Assembly: GCF_002026305.1 (NCBI RefSeq)
Contig: NZ_MVAB01000001.1
Coordinates: 1,904,001-1,968,000, forward strand
From: Vagococcus martis
Lineage (GTDB): Bacteria > Bacillota > Bacilli > Lactobacillales > Vagococcaceae
DNA length: 64,000 nucleotides
Direction: 5' to 3'
Position numbers and translations under genes: made by a program. The notes beneath the pieces are model-generated. The model saw only the letters and a program-made list of their open reading frames with translations. It was not told the origin of the DNA and searched no databases. Positions 20,163 through 30,117 of this stretch are shown here, piece by piece; within the stretch, counting starts at the first letter, position 1, and each line of letters begins with the position of its first letter.

Positions 20163-20236
20163 CTAAGGCCATAACTTAATGATTCATTCACTTATGTCTA
20201 CAGGAAAAGAGATAAGTAACTCAAGATAAACTAAGG
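20157..20236 (+). repeat. 12-bp exact direct repeat flanking the hutU leader
   Basis: GATAAACTAAGG occurs at 20157-20168 and again at 20225-20236. The first copy covers the likely -10 element; the second contains the start of the hutU Shine-Dalgarno sequence AAGGAGG. Between them lies a 16-codon open frame (20179-20229) with a possible AAGG ribosome site in the first copy. Confidence 0.5.
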
Positions 20237-20246
20237 AGGAAGTAAA

Positions 20247-22271
20247 ATGATTAAAAATACTGATATTAGTAAAGCGATGACGATTAAATTACCAGATGTG
20301 TTACCAGATATGCCGAAATTTGAAGAAGGCATTCGTCGTGCCCCAGACAGAGGATTCCGTTTAACTGAAGCACAAACTGAATTAGCATTAAAAAATGCAC
20401 TTCGTTATGTACCAGAACAATTTCATGATCAAGTGATTCCAGAATTCTTAGAAGAATTAAAAACAAGAGGTCGTATTTATGGCTATCGTTGGTATCCAAA
20501 AGAGCGCATCTATGGTAAACCAATAGATGAGTACAAAGGAAAATGCACTGCAGCTAAAGCAATGCAAGTTATGATTGATAATAACTTAGACTTTGACATT
20601 GCACTATATCCATATGAATTAGTGACTTATGGAGAAACAGGCCAAGTTTGTTCAAACTGGATGCAGTATCAATTAATTAAACGTTACCTAGAAGAGATGA
20701 CTGATGAACAAACATTGGTTCTTGAATCAGGTCACCCATTAGGATTATTTGCTTCTAAAAAAGATGCTCCAAGAGTCATCATCACAAATGGTTTACTTGT
20801 TGGGGAATATGACAATATTCACGACTGGGAAATCGCAGAACAAATGGGTGTCACAAACTACGGACAAATGACTGCTGGAGGATGGATGTACATTGGTCCT
20901 CAAGGGATTGTACACGGAACATTTAATACATTATTAAATGCCGGTCGTTTGAAATTAGGAATTCCAGACGATGGAGATTTAACTGGAAAACTATTCATAA
21001 CATCAGGTCTAGGTGGTATGAGTGGGGCTCAAGGTAAAGCTGGTGAGATTGCTAAATCAGTGACAATTGTGGCGGAAGTTGACCGCTCTCGTATCGATAC
21101 TCGTTTAGAACAAGGATGGATTAGTCATGTGACTGAAACACCAGAAGAAACAATGACATTAGCTAAAGAATATTTAGATAACAAAGATTCAACATCTATT
21201 GCGTATCATGGTAATATTGTTGACTTACTTGAATATGTTGACAAACATGATATTCATGTTGATTTATTATCAGATCAAACATCTTGTCATAACGTATATG
21301 AAGGTGGCTATTGTCCAGTAGGTATTACATTTGAAGAAAGAACTCGTTTACTTGCTGAAGATCAAGAAACATTTAGAAAAATGATTGATGACACGTTGGC
21401 TCGTCACTTTAACGTGATTAAATCATTAACAAGTAAAGGAACTTACTTCTTTGACTATGGTAACTCATTTATGAAAGCTATCTATGATACAGGAATTAAA
21501 GAAATTTCTAAAAATGGTGTGGATGATAAAGATGGATTTATCTGGCCATCATACGTAGAAGACATTATGGGACCTATGTTATTTGATTATGGTTATGGTC
21601 CATTTAGATGGGTATGTTTATCACGTAAACATGAAGACTTAATGGCAACAGATAGAGCAGCTATGGAAGTAATCGATCCAACTCGTCGTTATCAAGACCG
21701 TGATAACTACAACTGGATTCGTGATGCTGAAGATAACAAATTAGTTGTTGGAACAGAAGCTCGTATACTATATCAAGATGCAATGGGCCGAGTGAATATT
21801 GCACTTAAATTTAACGAAATGGTTCGCCGTGGGGAAATTGGCCCTGTGATGATTGGTCGTGACCATCATGACGTATCTGGAACTGACTCTCCATTCCGTG
21901 AAACATCAAATATTAAAGACGGAAGTAATGTAACGGCTGATATGGCAACACAATGTTACGCTGGTAATGCCGCTCGTGGTATGAGTTTAATCGCTTTACA
22001 TAACGGTGGTGGTGTTGGTATTGGTAAATCTATTAATGGTGGATTTGGTTTAGTATTAGATGGAACTGAATTAACAGACGAAATCATCAAATCTGCGATT
22101 GCATGGGACACTATGGGTGGCGTTGCTCGTCGTAGTTGGGCAAGAAATGACCATGCGATTGAAACATCAATGGAATACAATGAAATGAGAAAAGGATCAG
22201 ATCATATTACCATTCCATATTTAGCTGATGAAGCGAAAGTAAAATCAGCAGTCAGTGAATTATTTAAATAA
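20247..22271 (+). CDS. hutU: Urocanate hydratase
   Basis: NAD-dependent urocanase, converting urocanate to imidazolonepropionate. At 674 residues it belongs to the long form found in streptococci; the Bacillus type is near 550. Recognisable segments are LVLESGHPLGLF, MTAGGWMYIGPQGIVHGTF split near residue 210, TSGLGGMSGAQGKA (NAD-binding glycine-rich loop, about 252-265), DQTSCHNVYEGGYCPVG around the active-site cysteine, and HNGGGVGIGKSINGGFG near the end. AAGGAGG precedes the ATG. A terminator separates it from the regulator downstream. Confidence 0.96.
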   Translation: MIKNTDISKAMTIKLPDVLPDMPKFEEGIRRAPDRGFRLTEAQTELALKNALRYVPEQFHDQVIPEFLEELKTRGRIYGYRWYPKERIYGKPIDEYKGKCTAAKAMQVMIDNNLDFDIALYPYELVTYGETGQVCSNWMQYQLIKRYLEEMTDEQTLVLESGHPLGLFASKKDAPRVIITNGLLVGEYDNIHDWEIAEQMGVTNYGQMTAGGWMYIGPQGIVHGTFNTLLNAGRLKLGIPDDGDLTGKLFITSGLGGMSGAQGKAGEIAKSVTIVAEVDRSRIDTRLEQGWISHVTETPEETMTLAKEYLDNKDSTSIAYHGNIVDLLEYVDKHDIHVDLLSDQTSCHNVYEGGYCPVGITFEERTRLLAEDQETFRKMIDDTLARHFNVIKSLTSKGTYFFDYGNSFMKAIYDTGIKEISKNGVDDKDGFIWPSYVEDIMGPMLFDYGYGPFRWVCLSRKHEDLMATDRAAMEVIDPTRRYQDRDNYNWIRDAEDNKLVVGTEARILYQDAMGRVNIALKFNEMVRRGEIGPVMIGRDHHDVSGTDSPFRETSNIKDGSNVTADMATQCYAGNAARGMSLIALHNGGGVGIGKSINGGFGLVLDGTELTDEIIKSAIAWDTMGGVARRSWARNDHAIETSMEYNEMRKGSDHITIPYLADEAKVKSAVSELFK

Positions 22272-22302
22272 CGATTAGAGTGGACTTCCTATCCAAATCT
22301 CT

Positions 22303-22335
22303 AAACCCTCTCGTTTTTACAGCGAGAGGGTTTTA
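22303..22335 (+). terminator. Terminator of hutU
   Basis: AAACCCTCTCG pairs perfectly with CGAGAGGGTTT over a 9-nt loop, followed by TTATT. Confidence 0.85.
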
Positions 22336-22348
22336 TTGTCTCAATTTG

Positions 22349-22425
22349 CCGAAAACGATTTCTTTTACTATAACAAAATAGTATAATTATGGTGACAGGG
22401 TATATGTGTATATCGTTAATATACA
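22349..22425 (+). promoter_or_regulatory. Regulator promoter with cre-like site and 7-bp inverted repeat
   Basis: A TATAAT -10 lies at 22382-22387 with only a weak -35. CCGAAAACGATTTCT at 22349-22363 fits the cre consensus except for its first two bases. Downstream of the -10, TGTATAT-CGTTA-ATATACA (22407-22425) is a perfect inverted repeat that could be an autoregulatory operator. Confidence 0.4.
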
Positions 22426-22466
22426 AACAAGGTATGATTTATTAAAGTGGGGAGAGTTTTTACGGT

Positions 22467-25463
22467 ATGGGAAATTATTTAAATTGTCGATTGTTTGGAA
22501 CACCAGAAGTAAGTTTAGATGGTGAGATTGTTTTGTTTTCTTTTTCTAAAATCAATGCCATGCTTTATTATTTATTAATTAATAAAACCGTTAGTCGTGA
22601 TGAATTATCAGGACTGTTATGGCCAGATAAGAGTGATAAGAATGCAAAAAAGAATCTTCGAAACGCCATTTATCAAGCAAATAAAAGTTTAGGTATGGAG
22701 CTAATTATTTCTCCAAATAAATCATTGTTAATGTTAAATGACACAATTAACTTCACAAGTGATGTGGAACAATTTACTCAGGATCCTGAAACATATTATT
22801 ATCTTTATAAAGGTGAATTTTTGAAAGGGTTTTATTTAAAAGAATGTGAAGGATTTGATTTTTGGGTTGTTAGGATGAAAAGCTTTTTTGAGAAAAAGTT
22901 CGTTGAGACCGTTCATCGCCGCATAGAACAAGATATTGCCAATGGTGTGAATGAGCATGTGGAAGAAGTGATTGAACAATTAATGTTTATTGATGAATTT
23001 AATGAAATTAACTATCAGTATTTGATGACTTTTTATCAACAACAAGGCCGAGATAATAAAGTAGTAGATGTTTATCATAAGTTATCAAATTTGTTGAAAT
23101 CAGAGCTTGGCGTGACACCAAATAAACAAACAAAAGCCATTTATGAAACGTCACTTGAACGGATTTTGTCAGAAAATACGACAAACAATCAACGTTTTTC
23201 ATCACTATTTTATGGTCGTTCAGAAGAGTTACAACAATTATCAGTGAATTTTGCGGCTTTTAAAAGTCGTCAGTCTTATCAATCTGTGGTGGTTCGCGGT
23301 GAAGCAGGTATTGGAAAAAGTGCGTTGATAAATCGGGCGATAGATAGCGTATCAGATGAGTTTAAAGTCATCGAAACACAGTGCTATCAAGCAGAAGAAA
23401 ATCATTTGTTACGTCCATGGAAAAAAATTATTGATCAATTGACGGTTATAATAGAAAATCAAGAATTAATCGATCCACTTGTTTGGCAAAAAGTGATTCG
23501 AAAAGTTTTTCCTAGTTTTACTCAGCCGTTTCTTGAAGTGATTTCGCATGGAGAGACAGAACCTTACAAGGAAAAGATGTTATCAGATTTGATGATAGAG
23601 GCTATTAATAAGTTATCTCAACAACAACAACTTATTTTCTTATTTGATGATATTCAGTGGATGGATGAATCCAGTTTAGATTTGTTGACGACTGTTATGC
23701 TACATTGCCATACAAATGCGATGTTTATGATGTCCGCTAGAAGTGTTGAGCGTTATCCATTGGACAAATTTATCAATACATTAAAACAGAGTGGTAAGTT
23801 AGCAGTTATCAATCTAGAGCCTTTCTCATATGAGGAAACAGATGGATTTATTCGCAAAAAATTGCCGCATTTTGATGTGACAACTACAATAGTCGACAAT
23901 GTGTATCAACATACTGAAGGAAACTTATTTTTCCTAATTGAGTACGTGTCTTTGTTAAATAGTAATACGAATTTAAATACCATGACAGTGAAGATGAAAG
24001 ATGCTTTACGAAATCGCTTTTTATATTTAACAGAAGAAGAACAAGAACTAGTGTCTATTATTTCTTATTTTTATGATTATGCTTTAATTGATAGTTTAGT
24101 GTTTTTAACAAAGAAGTCAAGCTATGATATCGTGGCGATGATTGAGAGTCTCGTATCAAAAAATATTTTGGTAGAAAAAGCCGTTGGAGATAAAATTGCG
24201 ACAAGTTTTACTCATGTGAAGTTACGAGAATTTGTTTATATGAACCAATCTCTTGCTAAAAAACGTGTACTCCATCACCGAATCGCTGAATTTTTAGAAT
24301 CGCAACTTAAACCTGGAGGCAATGATATTCTTCAGTATGACACGATAGCCTATCACTACAAACATGGAAAAGATGAATTAAGTGGTTTGAAATATCGTCT
24401 AAAATATTTTGAAGGGTACCTTGGTTTTTATCACGAGCTATTCCCAGTTGAAGGACAATACGGTGTGGATCCATTTAGTTTCAACAAAGAATGGGCAACA
24501 GAGCAATTTGCGAAAATAAATCAACGATTGACGCAACTTAGTCTAGATGACAAACAAACAGATTTGTATAACTTACTCAGACTTCAATATTTGTACCTGG
24601 AAGGTCGTTTTTTGATAAAATATGGAGAGTATGAGCGTGGTGTAGCAAACATTCAAAGCGTATTGATTAGAGCAAGAGAATTAAACGAAAGCTCTTATTT
24701 ATTAAATGGGTATAAGCAAATGATTTATTATTATATTCAGATAAATGAACCTAAAGAGATGATTTATTACATAGAACTGGCTTTGGATTTGTCGATTCGA
24801 GAAAACAATCATCAATCAATCGGTATTTTATTACGTCTTAAGGGACTTTATCATATGATGAGCGGTAATAATACGGTGGCTGAAAAGTTACTAAAAGAGT
24901 CCATTAATACGTTTATGTTGACTGATGAAATCAGTAAAAAGTATTCAGTGAGCATTGCAGCAGCCTATAACTACTTAGGTGAAATACGGATGAATAATGG
25001 AGAGTACCAAGATGCTGTGGGTACGTTTGAAAAAGCCATTGATTTGTGTCAAAGTAATCAAGCACTCTCAAGTTTAACCATATTCTATATTAATGTTGGC
25101 GTGGCATTATTTGCTTTAGAAAATTATGAAGAAGCAGAAATCTATTTCCTAAAAGCAGAAGAAATTTTTTCTAGTCTAAATTTTTACTGGAAACGAGCTA
25201 AATTAGATGCATATCTTTCTATTTTGTATGCACAAAAGAATCATATGCAAAAATCTCAGTTTTATTTAACTCAAGGTGAAAAACACGCAAAACGGATGGG
25301 AAATTGTCGTGATACAGGCATGATAGAATACGCAAAATATATCAATTATCACGTGTACCATCATGACGCTATAGATGATTTTTTACCAGTTGAAACGATT
25401 TGTGAGTATTTAAATGACTACCAAGATGCTTATGAAATTAGTAAATTAAAAGAAATTAGATAA
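22467..25463 (+). CDS. SARP/BTAD-type AAA ATPase transcriptional regulator with TPRs
   Basis: A 998-residue regulator built like AfsR/MalT-type signal-transduction ATPases. An N-terminal winged-helix domain (about 5-90) leads into a bacterial transcriptional activation domain (BTAD, about 95-235). Next is an AAA/STAND-type ATPase with Walker A GEAGIGKS at 278-285 and Walker B LIFLFDDIQW (Asp394-Asp395). The last third (about 690-960) is made of tetratricopeptide repeats, probably the sensing part. Such proteins are usual in actinomycetes and uncommon in lactobacilli. Its position right after hutU makes it a candidate regulator of histidine catabolism; no HutC, HutP or HutR homologue was seen in the window. 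It has its own promoter and terminator. The ligand is unknown. Confidence 0.85.
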   Translation: MGNYLNCRLFGTPEVSLDGEIVLFSFSKINAMLYYLLINKTVSRDELSGLLWPDKSDKNAKKNLRNAIYQANKSLGMELIISPNKSLLMLNDTINFTSDVEQFTQDPETYYYLYKGEFLKGFYLKECEGFDFWVVRMKSFFEKKFVETVHRRIEQDIANGVNEHVEEVIEQLMFIDEFNEINYQYLMTFYQQQGRDNKVVDVYHKLSNLLKSELGVTPNKQTKAIYETSLERILSENTTNNQRFSSLFYGRSEELQQLSVNFAAFKSRQSYQSVVVRGEAGIGKSALINRAIDSVSDEFKVIETQCYQAEENHLLRPWKKIIDQLTVIIENQELIDPLVWQKVIRKVFPSFTQPFLEVISHGETEPYKEKMLSDLMIEAINKLSQQQQLIFLFDDIQWMDESSLDLLTTVMLHCHTNAMFMMSARSVERYPLDKFINTLKQSGKLAVINLEPFSYEETDGFIRKKLPHFDVTTTIVDNVYQHTEGNLFFLIEYVSLLNSNTNLNTMTVKMKDALRNRFLYLTEEEQELVSIISYFYDYALIDSLVFLTKKSSYDIVAMIESLVSKNILVEKAVGDKIATSFTHVKLREFVYMNQSLAKKRVLHHRIAEFLESQLKPGGNDILQYDTIAYHYKHGKDELSGLKYRLKYFEGYLGFYHELFPVEGQYGVDPFSFNKEWATEQFAKINQRLTQLSLDDKQTDLYNLLRLQYLYLEGRFLIKYGEYERGVANIQSVLIRARELNESSYLLNGYKQMIYYYIQINEPKEMIYYIELALDLSIRENNHQSIGILLRLKGLYHMMSGNNTVAEKLLKESINTFMLTDEISKKYSVSIAAAYNYLGEIRMNNGEYQDAVGTFEKAIDLCQSNQALSSLTIFYINVGVALFALENYEEAEIYFLKAEEIFSSLNFYWKRAKLDAYLSILYAQKNHMQKSQFYLTQGEKHAKRMGNCRDTGMIEYAKYINYHVYHHDAIDDFLPVETICEYLNDYQDAYEISKLKEIR

Positions 25464-25465
25464 TA

Positions 25466-25498
25466 AATTCAAGTCTCCATAAGAGGCTTGAATTTTTT
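25466..25498 (+). terminator. Terminator after the BTAD-ATPase gene
   Basis: AAATTCAAG and CTTGAATTT frame a short CTC/GAG extension, followed by a T-run. Confidence 0.75.
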
Positions 25499-25582
25499 GT
25501 TTTTAATCATCGAAGATATTTAGTGAAACCAGTGATTTGATGTTAAAATAAAAATATAAAGAAAAAGAAGGGTGGATATGGG

Positions 25583-26989
25583 ATGTATCCTTTAGCGATT
25601 GACGTTGGGACAACCAATATTAAGTTACAAATTTTTGAAAAAGACACGATTATAGAAGAATTAGTCTTACCAATAGAAACATTTACAGATAGAGGAAGTA
25701 GAGTTTTCCAAAGTCCAGCTTATATTTATCGTCAAATTGTACGAGGTATTCGTACCATGACACAAGAGGGTTACAACATTGATTCAATCGTTTTGACAAC
25801 AGCTATGCATAGTATTATGCCAATAGTTGAGGGACGAGACGAGGAAATGTATATTTGGCTAGATGCGCAAAGCAAGCCATTTGTCGAAACAATAAAATCA
25901 GAAAAAAATTATCTGAATTATTATAAAAAAACTGGGACACCCATTCATGAGATGTCACCTTTTGCAAAAATTGGGCATTTCCAAAAAGAAAAATGGTTTA
26001 AAGATGTTATTCGTTGGGTTGGGATGAAAGATTACTTAATGGAACGATTGACAGGAGAATTTGTCGTAGATTATTCCATTGCCTCAGCAACAGGCTTATT
26101 TAATATCCATGATAAGAAATGGGATGCAGCCATTTTGAAAAAAGTTGGAACAGATGAATCAATGTTAGCTAAGTTAGTTGATACGGATTATTCTGCCCCG
26201 CTTCTTGAAGACGTTGCAGCTGAATTATTTTTAACACCAAATATCCCAGTTTATATTGGTGCAAGTGACGGTTGTTTAGCGAGTTATGCGAGTTATGTCG
26301 CTAATGGTACGCTTAATACCATCACGATTGGAACAAGTGGCGCGGTGCGTAAATTATCTAAAACAATTGAGTTAGATGATAAAGGACAGACGTTTTGCTA
26401 TTACTTAAACGATACTTACTGGGTCATTGGTGGTGCGACAAATAATGGCGGACAAATAATGACATGGGCTGAACATGTCTTTTTTGAGGGTCAGTCTATT
26501 TATCAAGAGCTAAATCATTCTCTTAGTCAATCACCAATCGGAAGTGACGGTCTACTATTTTTCCCTTATTTAACAGGAGAACGTGCCCCAATTTGGCAAT
26601 CAACTCCTCAAGGAAAATACATTGGACTCAGTTTAAAACATACTAAACATCATATGGTTAGAAGTATAGTTGAAGGTATTTTTTATAATTTACGCTATAT
26701 TAGTGAATTAGTTGAATTAGAGCCAAGAGAGATTACGGTAAATGGCGGCTTTTTTGCTAATGAATTATTAGCCATGATGGCAGCCGATATTTTTGGTCAA
26801 AATGTTGTTCAATCAGTTTATAATGAACCAAATTTTGGAGCAGTGAGCCTAATTCATCCAGTTAAGTCGTTTTTATTATCAGACCACCGTCGAACATTTT
26901 ATACGGAAGATAACCATCATTTATATAATCATAGCTATGAATCATTCAAAAAAGAACTAGAAACGAACGTTTTAAAAAATAAATTTTAA
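25583..26989 (+). CDS. FGGY-family carbohydrate kinase, gluconokinase-like
   Basis: A 468-residue sugar kinase of the FGGY family. The N-terminal phosphate-binding motif AIDVGTTNIKLQIFE, the central GASDGCLASYASY and the ATP-site segments GTSGAVRKL and VNGGFFANELLAMMAADIFG are visible. Overall layout is closest to gluconate kinases of lactic acid bacteria, so D-gluconate is the best guess, but no permease or 6-phosphogluconate gene is adjacent. AAGGGTGG precedes the ATG. The gene stands alone, and a candidate PurR box for purE is buried in its 3' end. Confidence 0.78.
   Translation: MYPLAIDVGTTNIKLQIFEKDTIIEELVLPIETFTDRGSRVFQSPAYIYRQIVRGIRTMTQEGYNIDSIVLTTAMHSIMPIVEGRDEEMYIWLDAQSKPFVETIKSEKNYLNYYKKTGTPIHEMSPFAKIGHFQKEKWFKDVIRWVGMKDYLMERLTGEFVVDYSIASATGLFNIHDKKWDAAILKKVGTDESMLAKLVDTDYSAPLLEDVAAELFLTPNIPVYIGASDGCLASYASYVANGTLNTITIGTSGAVRKLSKTIELDDKGQTFCYYLNDTYWVIGGATNNGGQIMTWAEHVFFEGQSIYQELNHSLSQSPIGSDGLLFFPYLTGERAPIWQSTPQGKYIGLSLKHTKHHMVRSIVEGIFYNLRYISELVELEPREITVNGGFFANELLAMMAADIFGQNVVQSVYNEPNFGAVSLIHPVKSFLLSDHRRTFYTEDNHHLYNHSYESFKKELETNVLKNKF
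26961..26976 (+). promoter_or_regulatory. Candidate PurR box upstream of purE
   Basis: AAACGAACGTTTTAAA contains the CGAA core of Firmicute PurBoxes. It lies inside the 3' end of the kinase gene, about 30 bp before the purE -35. A closely related sequence occurs upstream of purC. Confidence 0.5.
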
Positions 26990-27004
26990 AACTTACGTAT
27001 ATTT

Positions 27005-27033
27005 TTGACAGGGTTTTTATCACTTGTTACAAT
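27005..27033 (+). promoter_or_regulatory. Promoter of purE-purK-purB
   Basis: A consensus -35 TTGACA (27005-27010), 17-bp spacer and TACAAT -10 (27028-27033). The leader to the purE ATG is under 30 nt, so no purine riboswitch is possible here. Confidence 0.85.
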
Positions 27034-27061
27034 GAACAAAAAGATAGAATGGAGAGTAGTC

Positions 27062-27547
27062 ATGAGTGATATTGCTGTGATAATGGGTAGTAAATCTGAT
27101 TGGGATACGATGAAAGAAGCATGTGATGTCTTAGATGAACTAAATGTAACGTATGATAAAAAAATTGTGTCAGCTCACCGGACACCAGAGTTAATGTTCG
27201 CTTTTGCTCAAGAAGCAGAAAGTAAAGACTATAAAGTCATTATCGCAGGAGCAGGTGGTGCGGCTCATTTACCAGGAATGGTGGCAGCTTTAACGACGTT
27301 ACCAGTGATTGGTGTACCAGTAGAATCAAAAAGTTTAAAAGGAATGGATTCACTTTTATCAATTGTTCAAATGCCAGGAGGAATTCCTGTCGCAACGACA
27401 GCGATTGGTAAACCTGGCGCTAAAAATGCCGGTTTATTAGCAGCTCAAATTATTGGCATCACAGATAAACATATTAGAGAAAATCTGCATCAATATAGAC
27501 AGCAGTTAAAGAAAACTGTACTAGAAAGTGGTGACTCTTTTGATTAA
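27062..27547 (+). CDS. purE: N5-carboxyaminoimidazole ribonucleotide mutase
   Basis: Class I PurE converts N5-CAIR to CAIR. The 161-residue product opens with the signature [14 protein letters not shown] and carries [10 protein letters not shown] and the glycine-rich [12 protein letters not shown]. The start is ATG 27062 behind GGAGAG; a longer in-frame reading would begin inside the promoter. It overlaps the start of purK, whose product supplies its substrate. Confidence 0.95.
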   Translation: MSDIAVIMGSKSDWDTMKEACDVLDELNVTYDKKIVSAHRTPELMFAFAQEAESKDYKVIIAGAGGAAHLPGMVAALTTLPVIGVPVESKSLKGMDSLLSIVQMPGGIPVATTAIGKPGAKNAGLLAAQIIGITDKHIRENLHQYRQQLKKTVLESGDSFD

Positions 27548-28661
27548 TCCTATCTTGCCTTCGAAAACAGTTGGTATTATTGGTGGTGGACAACTTGGTC
27601 AAATGATGGCTCAAAGTGCAAAAGAAAAAGGATTTGTTGTCGGTGTACTTGATCCTAATGACAATTGTCCAGCTGCTCAAGTGTGTGATTTTCATATTCA
27701 AGCGTCATATGATGATGTATCGGCTATTAAGAAATTAGCTAATCAATCAGATGTTTTGACTTATGAATTTGAAAATGTTGATTCTAAAGTATTAGAACCA
27801 TATGACAATATAGGCAAACTCCCTCAAGGATTGAAGCTATTAAAAATATCGCAAAATAGACAATTTGAAAAAGAATTTTTAGTTCAACATAATATCCCAG
27901 TTTCTCCATTTGAAGTCATTCAGTCAGTTGACGAATTAAAAAAAGCACTTAAAGTGATTGGGTTTCCAAGTGTACTGAAAATGATCGTTGGTGGGTACGA
28001 TGGAAAAGGTCAAATTGTGTTGCGTAGTGAAGATGATATAAAAGACTGTCAAAAATTACTAAAAAATGCGACATGTATTTTGGAAAAATGGGTGTCGTTT
28101 GAAAAAGAAATCTCTGTGATTATTTCAAACAATAAACGTCAAGAGATTAGTGTGTTTCCTGTGGCAGAAAATAAGCATGTGAACAATATTTTGTTTACTA
28201 GCATCGCACCAGCTAGAATCAGTGAAGCATGTGCAAAAGAGGCTATATCACTAGCCAAGCGAATTAGTAAAGAACTTGAAGCATGTGGCACAATTGCGAT
28301 TGAAATGTTTGTAACTGAGACAGAAGAATTGGTAGTCAATGAAATTGCACCAAGACCACATAATTCTGGTCATTACACGATAGAATCGTGTTCAGCAAGT
28401 CAGTTCGATACACATATATTAGGAATCTGCCAATGGGCAATGCCTAATATCAAAAGTTTTAGTGATGCAGTGATGGTGAACTTAATTGGAGACGAGCAAA
28501 CTAAAGCAAAACAGGTTGTCTCTGAAAAAAATAATTGGGATTTTCATTTTTATGGAAAAAAAGATGAAAAACCAGGTAGAAAAATGGGTCACATTACGAT
28601 ATTATCAAATAGTATTTCAGAAACATTAACAGAAATTCAAAATCAAGATATTTGGCAATAA
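27540..28661 (+). CDS. purK: N5-carboxyaminoimidazole ribonucleotide synthase
   Basis: ATP-grasp enzyme carboxylating AIR with bicarbonate and ATP. The N-terminal [35 protein letters not shown] and [16 protein letters not shown] segments are typical. No ATG is available: TTG 27540 has GGTG 6 bases upstream and gives about 373 residues starting [16 protein letters not shown], while GTG at 27528 or 27531 would add three or four residues without a better ribosome site. The gene overlaps purE by a few bases, indicating translational coupling. Confidence 0.9.
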   Translation: MINPILPSKTVGIIGGGQLGQMMAQSAKEKGFVVGVLDPNDNCPAAQVCDFHIQASYDDVSAIKKLANQSDVLTYEFENVDSKVLEPYDNIGKLPQGLKLLKISQNRQFEKEFLVQHNIPVSPFEVIQSVDELKKALKVIGFPSVLKMIVGGYDGKGQIVLRSEDDIKDCQKLLKNATCILEKWVSFEKEISVIISNNKRQEISVFPVAENKHVNNILFTSIAPARISEACAKEAISLAKRISKELEACGTIAIEMFVTETEELVVNEIAPRPHNSGHYTIESCSASQFDTHILGICQWAMPNIKSFSDAVMVNLIGDEQTKAKQVVSEKNNWDFHFYGKKDEKPGRKMGHITILSNSISETLTEIQNQDIWQ

Positions 28662-28675
28662 GAAAGGAAAAGACA

Positions 28676-29974
28676 ATGATAGAACGTTATACTCGTAAAG
28701 AAATGGGAAATATCTGGTCAGATGACAATCGTTATGCTGCATGGTTAGAAGTTGAAATTTTAGCTGCGGAAGCATGGGCAAGCTTAGGAGAAATTCCTAA
28801 TGAAGATACTGTGTTGATTAGAGAGAATGCGACGTTTGATATTGATCGTATTTTAGAAATCGAACAAGAAACACGTCATGATGTTGTGGCGTTTACGCGT
28901 GCAGTTTCTGAAAGTTTAGGACAAGAGAGAAAATGGGTTCACTACGGCCTAACAAGTACAGACGTTGTTGACACGGCTTATGGTTATTTGATGAAACAAG
29001 CTAATGATATTTTACGTAAAGATTTGTCTGAGTTTCTTGAAGTAATAAAAGAAAAAGCGCTAGAGCATAAATACACCGTTATGATGGGGAGAACGCATGG
29101 CGTACACGCTGAACCAACGACATTTGGGCTTAAACTAGCATTATGGTATTCAGAAATGAAACGAAACATCGAGCGTTTTGAACATGCTGCTAGTGGTGTT
29201 GAAGCCGGTAAAATTAGTGGTGCTGTTGGAACATTTGCTAATACACCACCTGAAGTCGAAGCGTTTGTCTGTGATAAGTTAGGAATTCGCGCGCAAGAGA
29301 TTTCAACGCAAGTATTGCCTCGTGACCTACATGCTGAATATATTGCAACAATTGCATTAATCGCCACAAGTATTGAAAAATTTGCGACAGAAATCAGAGG
29401 ATTGCAAAAATCTGAAACACGTGAAGTCGAAGAATTTTTTGCAAAAGGGCAAAAAGGGTCTTCAGCTATGCCACATAAACGTAATCCAATCGGTTCTGAA
29501 AACATGACAGGGTTGGCTCGTGTGTTACGTGGACACGTGGTGACAGCTTATGAAAATGTGTCTTTATGGCATGAAAGAGATATCTCTCATTCATCTGCAG
29601 AACGTATTATTATTCCAGATTCAACGATTTTATTAGATTATATGTTGCAACGATTTACTAACATTGTTAAAAATTTAACAGTATTCCCTGAGAATATGAA
29701 ACGTAACATGGGTGCTACGTTTGGCTTGATTTATAGTCAACGTGTGCTATTAAAATTGATTGATAAAGGGATGTCTCGTGAGGAGGCGTATGATTTAGTA
29801 CAACCAAAAACAGCTATTTCTTGGGATGAACAAACTGATTTTAGACCATTACTAGAAGCTGATGAAAAAATTATGTCTGTCTTATCTAAAGAAGAATTAG
29901 ACGATGCATTTGATTATAACTATCATTTAAAACATGTTGATGATTTATTTGATAGAGTAGGATTAATAAATTAA
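28676..29974 (+). CDS. purB: Adenylosuccinate lyase
   Basis: Fumarase/aspartase-superfamily enzyme used twice in purine synthesis: it splits SAICAR to AICAR and adenylosuccinate to AMP. The signature loop [16 protein letters not shown] (about residue 260) and [14 protein letters not shown] (about 140) are present. The start at ATG 28676 ([10 protein letters not shown]) follows AGAAAGGA; length is 432 residues. It ends the purEKB unit and is followed by a hairpin. Placing purB with purEK and apart from purC separates the genes for the consecutive SAICAR steps into two transcripts. Confidence 0.96.
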   Translation: MIERYTRKEMGNIWSDDNRYAAWLEVEILAAEAWASLGEIPNEDTVLIRENATFDIDRILEIEQETRHDVVAFTRAVSESLGQERKWVHYGLTSTDVVDTAYGYLMKQANDILRKDLSEFLEVIKEKALEHKYTVMMGRTHGVHAEPTTFGLKLALWYSEMKRNIERFEHAASGVEAGKISGAVGTFANTPPEVEAFVCDKLGIRAQEISTQVLPRDLHAEYIATIALIATSIEKFATEIRGLQKSETREVEEFFAKGQKGSSAMPHKRNPIGSENMTGLARVLRGHVVTAYENVSLWHERDISHSSAERIIIPDSTILLDYMLQRFTNIVKNLTVFPENMKRNMGATFGLIYSQRVLLKLIDKGMSREEAYDLVQPKTAISWDEQTDFRPLLEADEKIMSVLSKEELDDAFDYNYHLKHVDDLFDRVGLIN

Positions 29975-29980
29975 TGACTG

Positions 29981-30013
29981 AGGTTCGCGAAATGTTTTTT
30001 CGCGGCCTTTTTA
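29981..30013 (+). terminator. Terminator after purB
   Basis: AGGTTCGCGAAA pairs with TTTCGCGGCCT (one wobble and one bulge), ending in TTTTTATTTT. Confidence 0.75.
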
Positions 30014-30041
30014 TTTTGTCTAAAACCACACTAATTAGATT

Positions 30042-30060
30042 AAAAGCGAACGTTTTAAAG
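30042..30060 (+). promoter_or_regulatory. Candidate PurR box upstream of purC
   Basis: AAAAGCGAACGTTTTAAAG shares CGAACGTTTTAAA with the site before purE. A shorter mirror copy, ACGTTC (30093-30098), lies by the purC -35. Spacing is wider than in Bacillus PurBox pairs, so the second half is uncertain. Confidence 0.5.
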
Positions 30061-30088
30061 AATGTTTTGTTTTATCGTTAATAATTAA

Positions 30089-30117
30089 TTGACGTTCAAA
30101 AAAACTCTTGTTACTAT
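30089..30117 (+). promoter_or_regulatory. Promoter of purC-purD
   Basis: TTGACG (30089-30094), 17-bp spacer, TACTAT (30112-30117). The leader of about 65 nt shows no purine riboswitch. Confidence 0.7.

Noticed and set aside
28984-29505. 173-codon minus-strand open frame inside purB
   Set aside because: It lies wholly within a clear purB coding sequence, lacks a ribosome site and encodes no recognisable protein.
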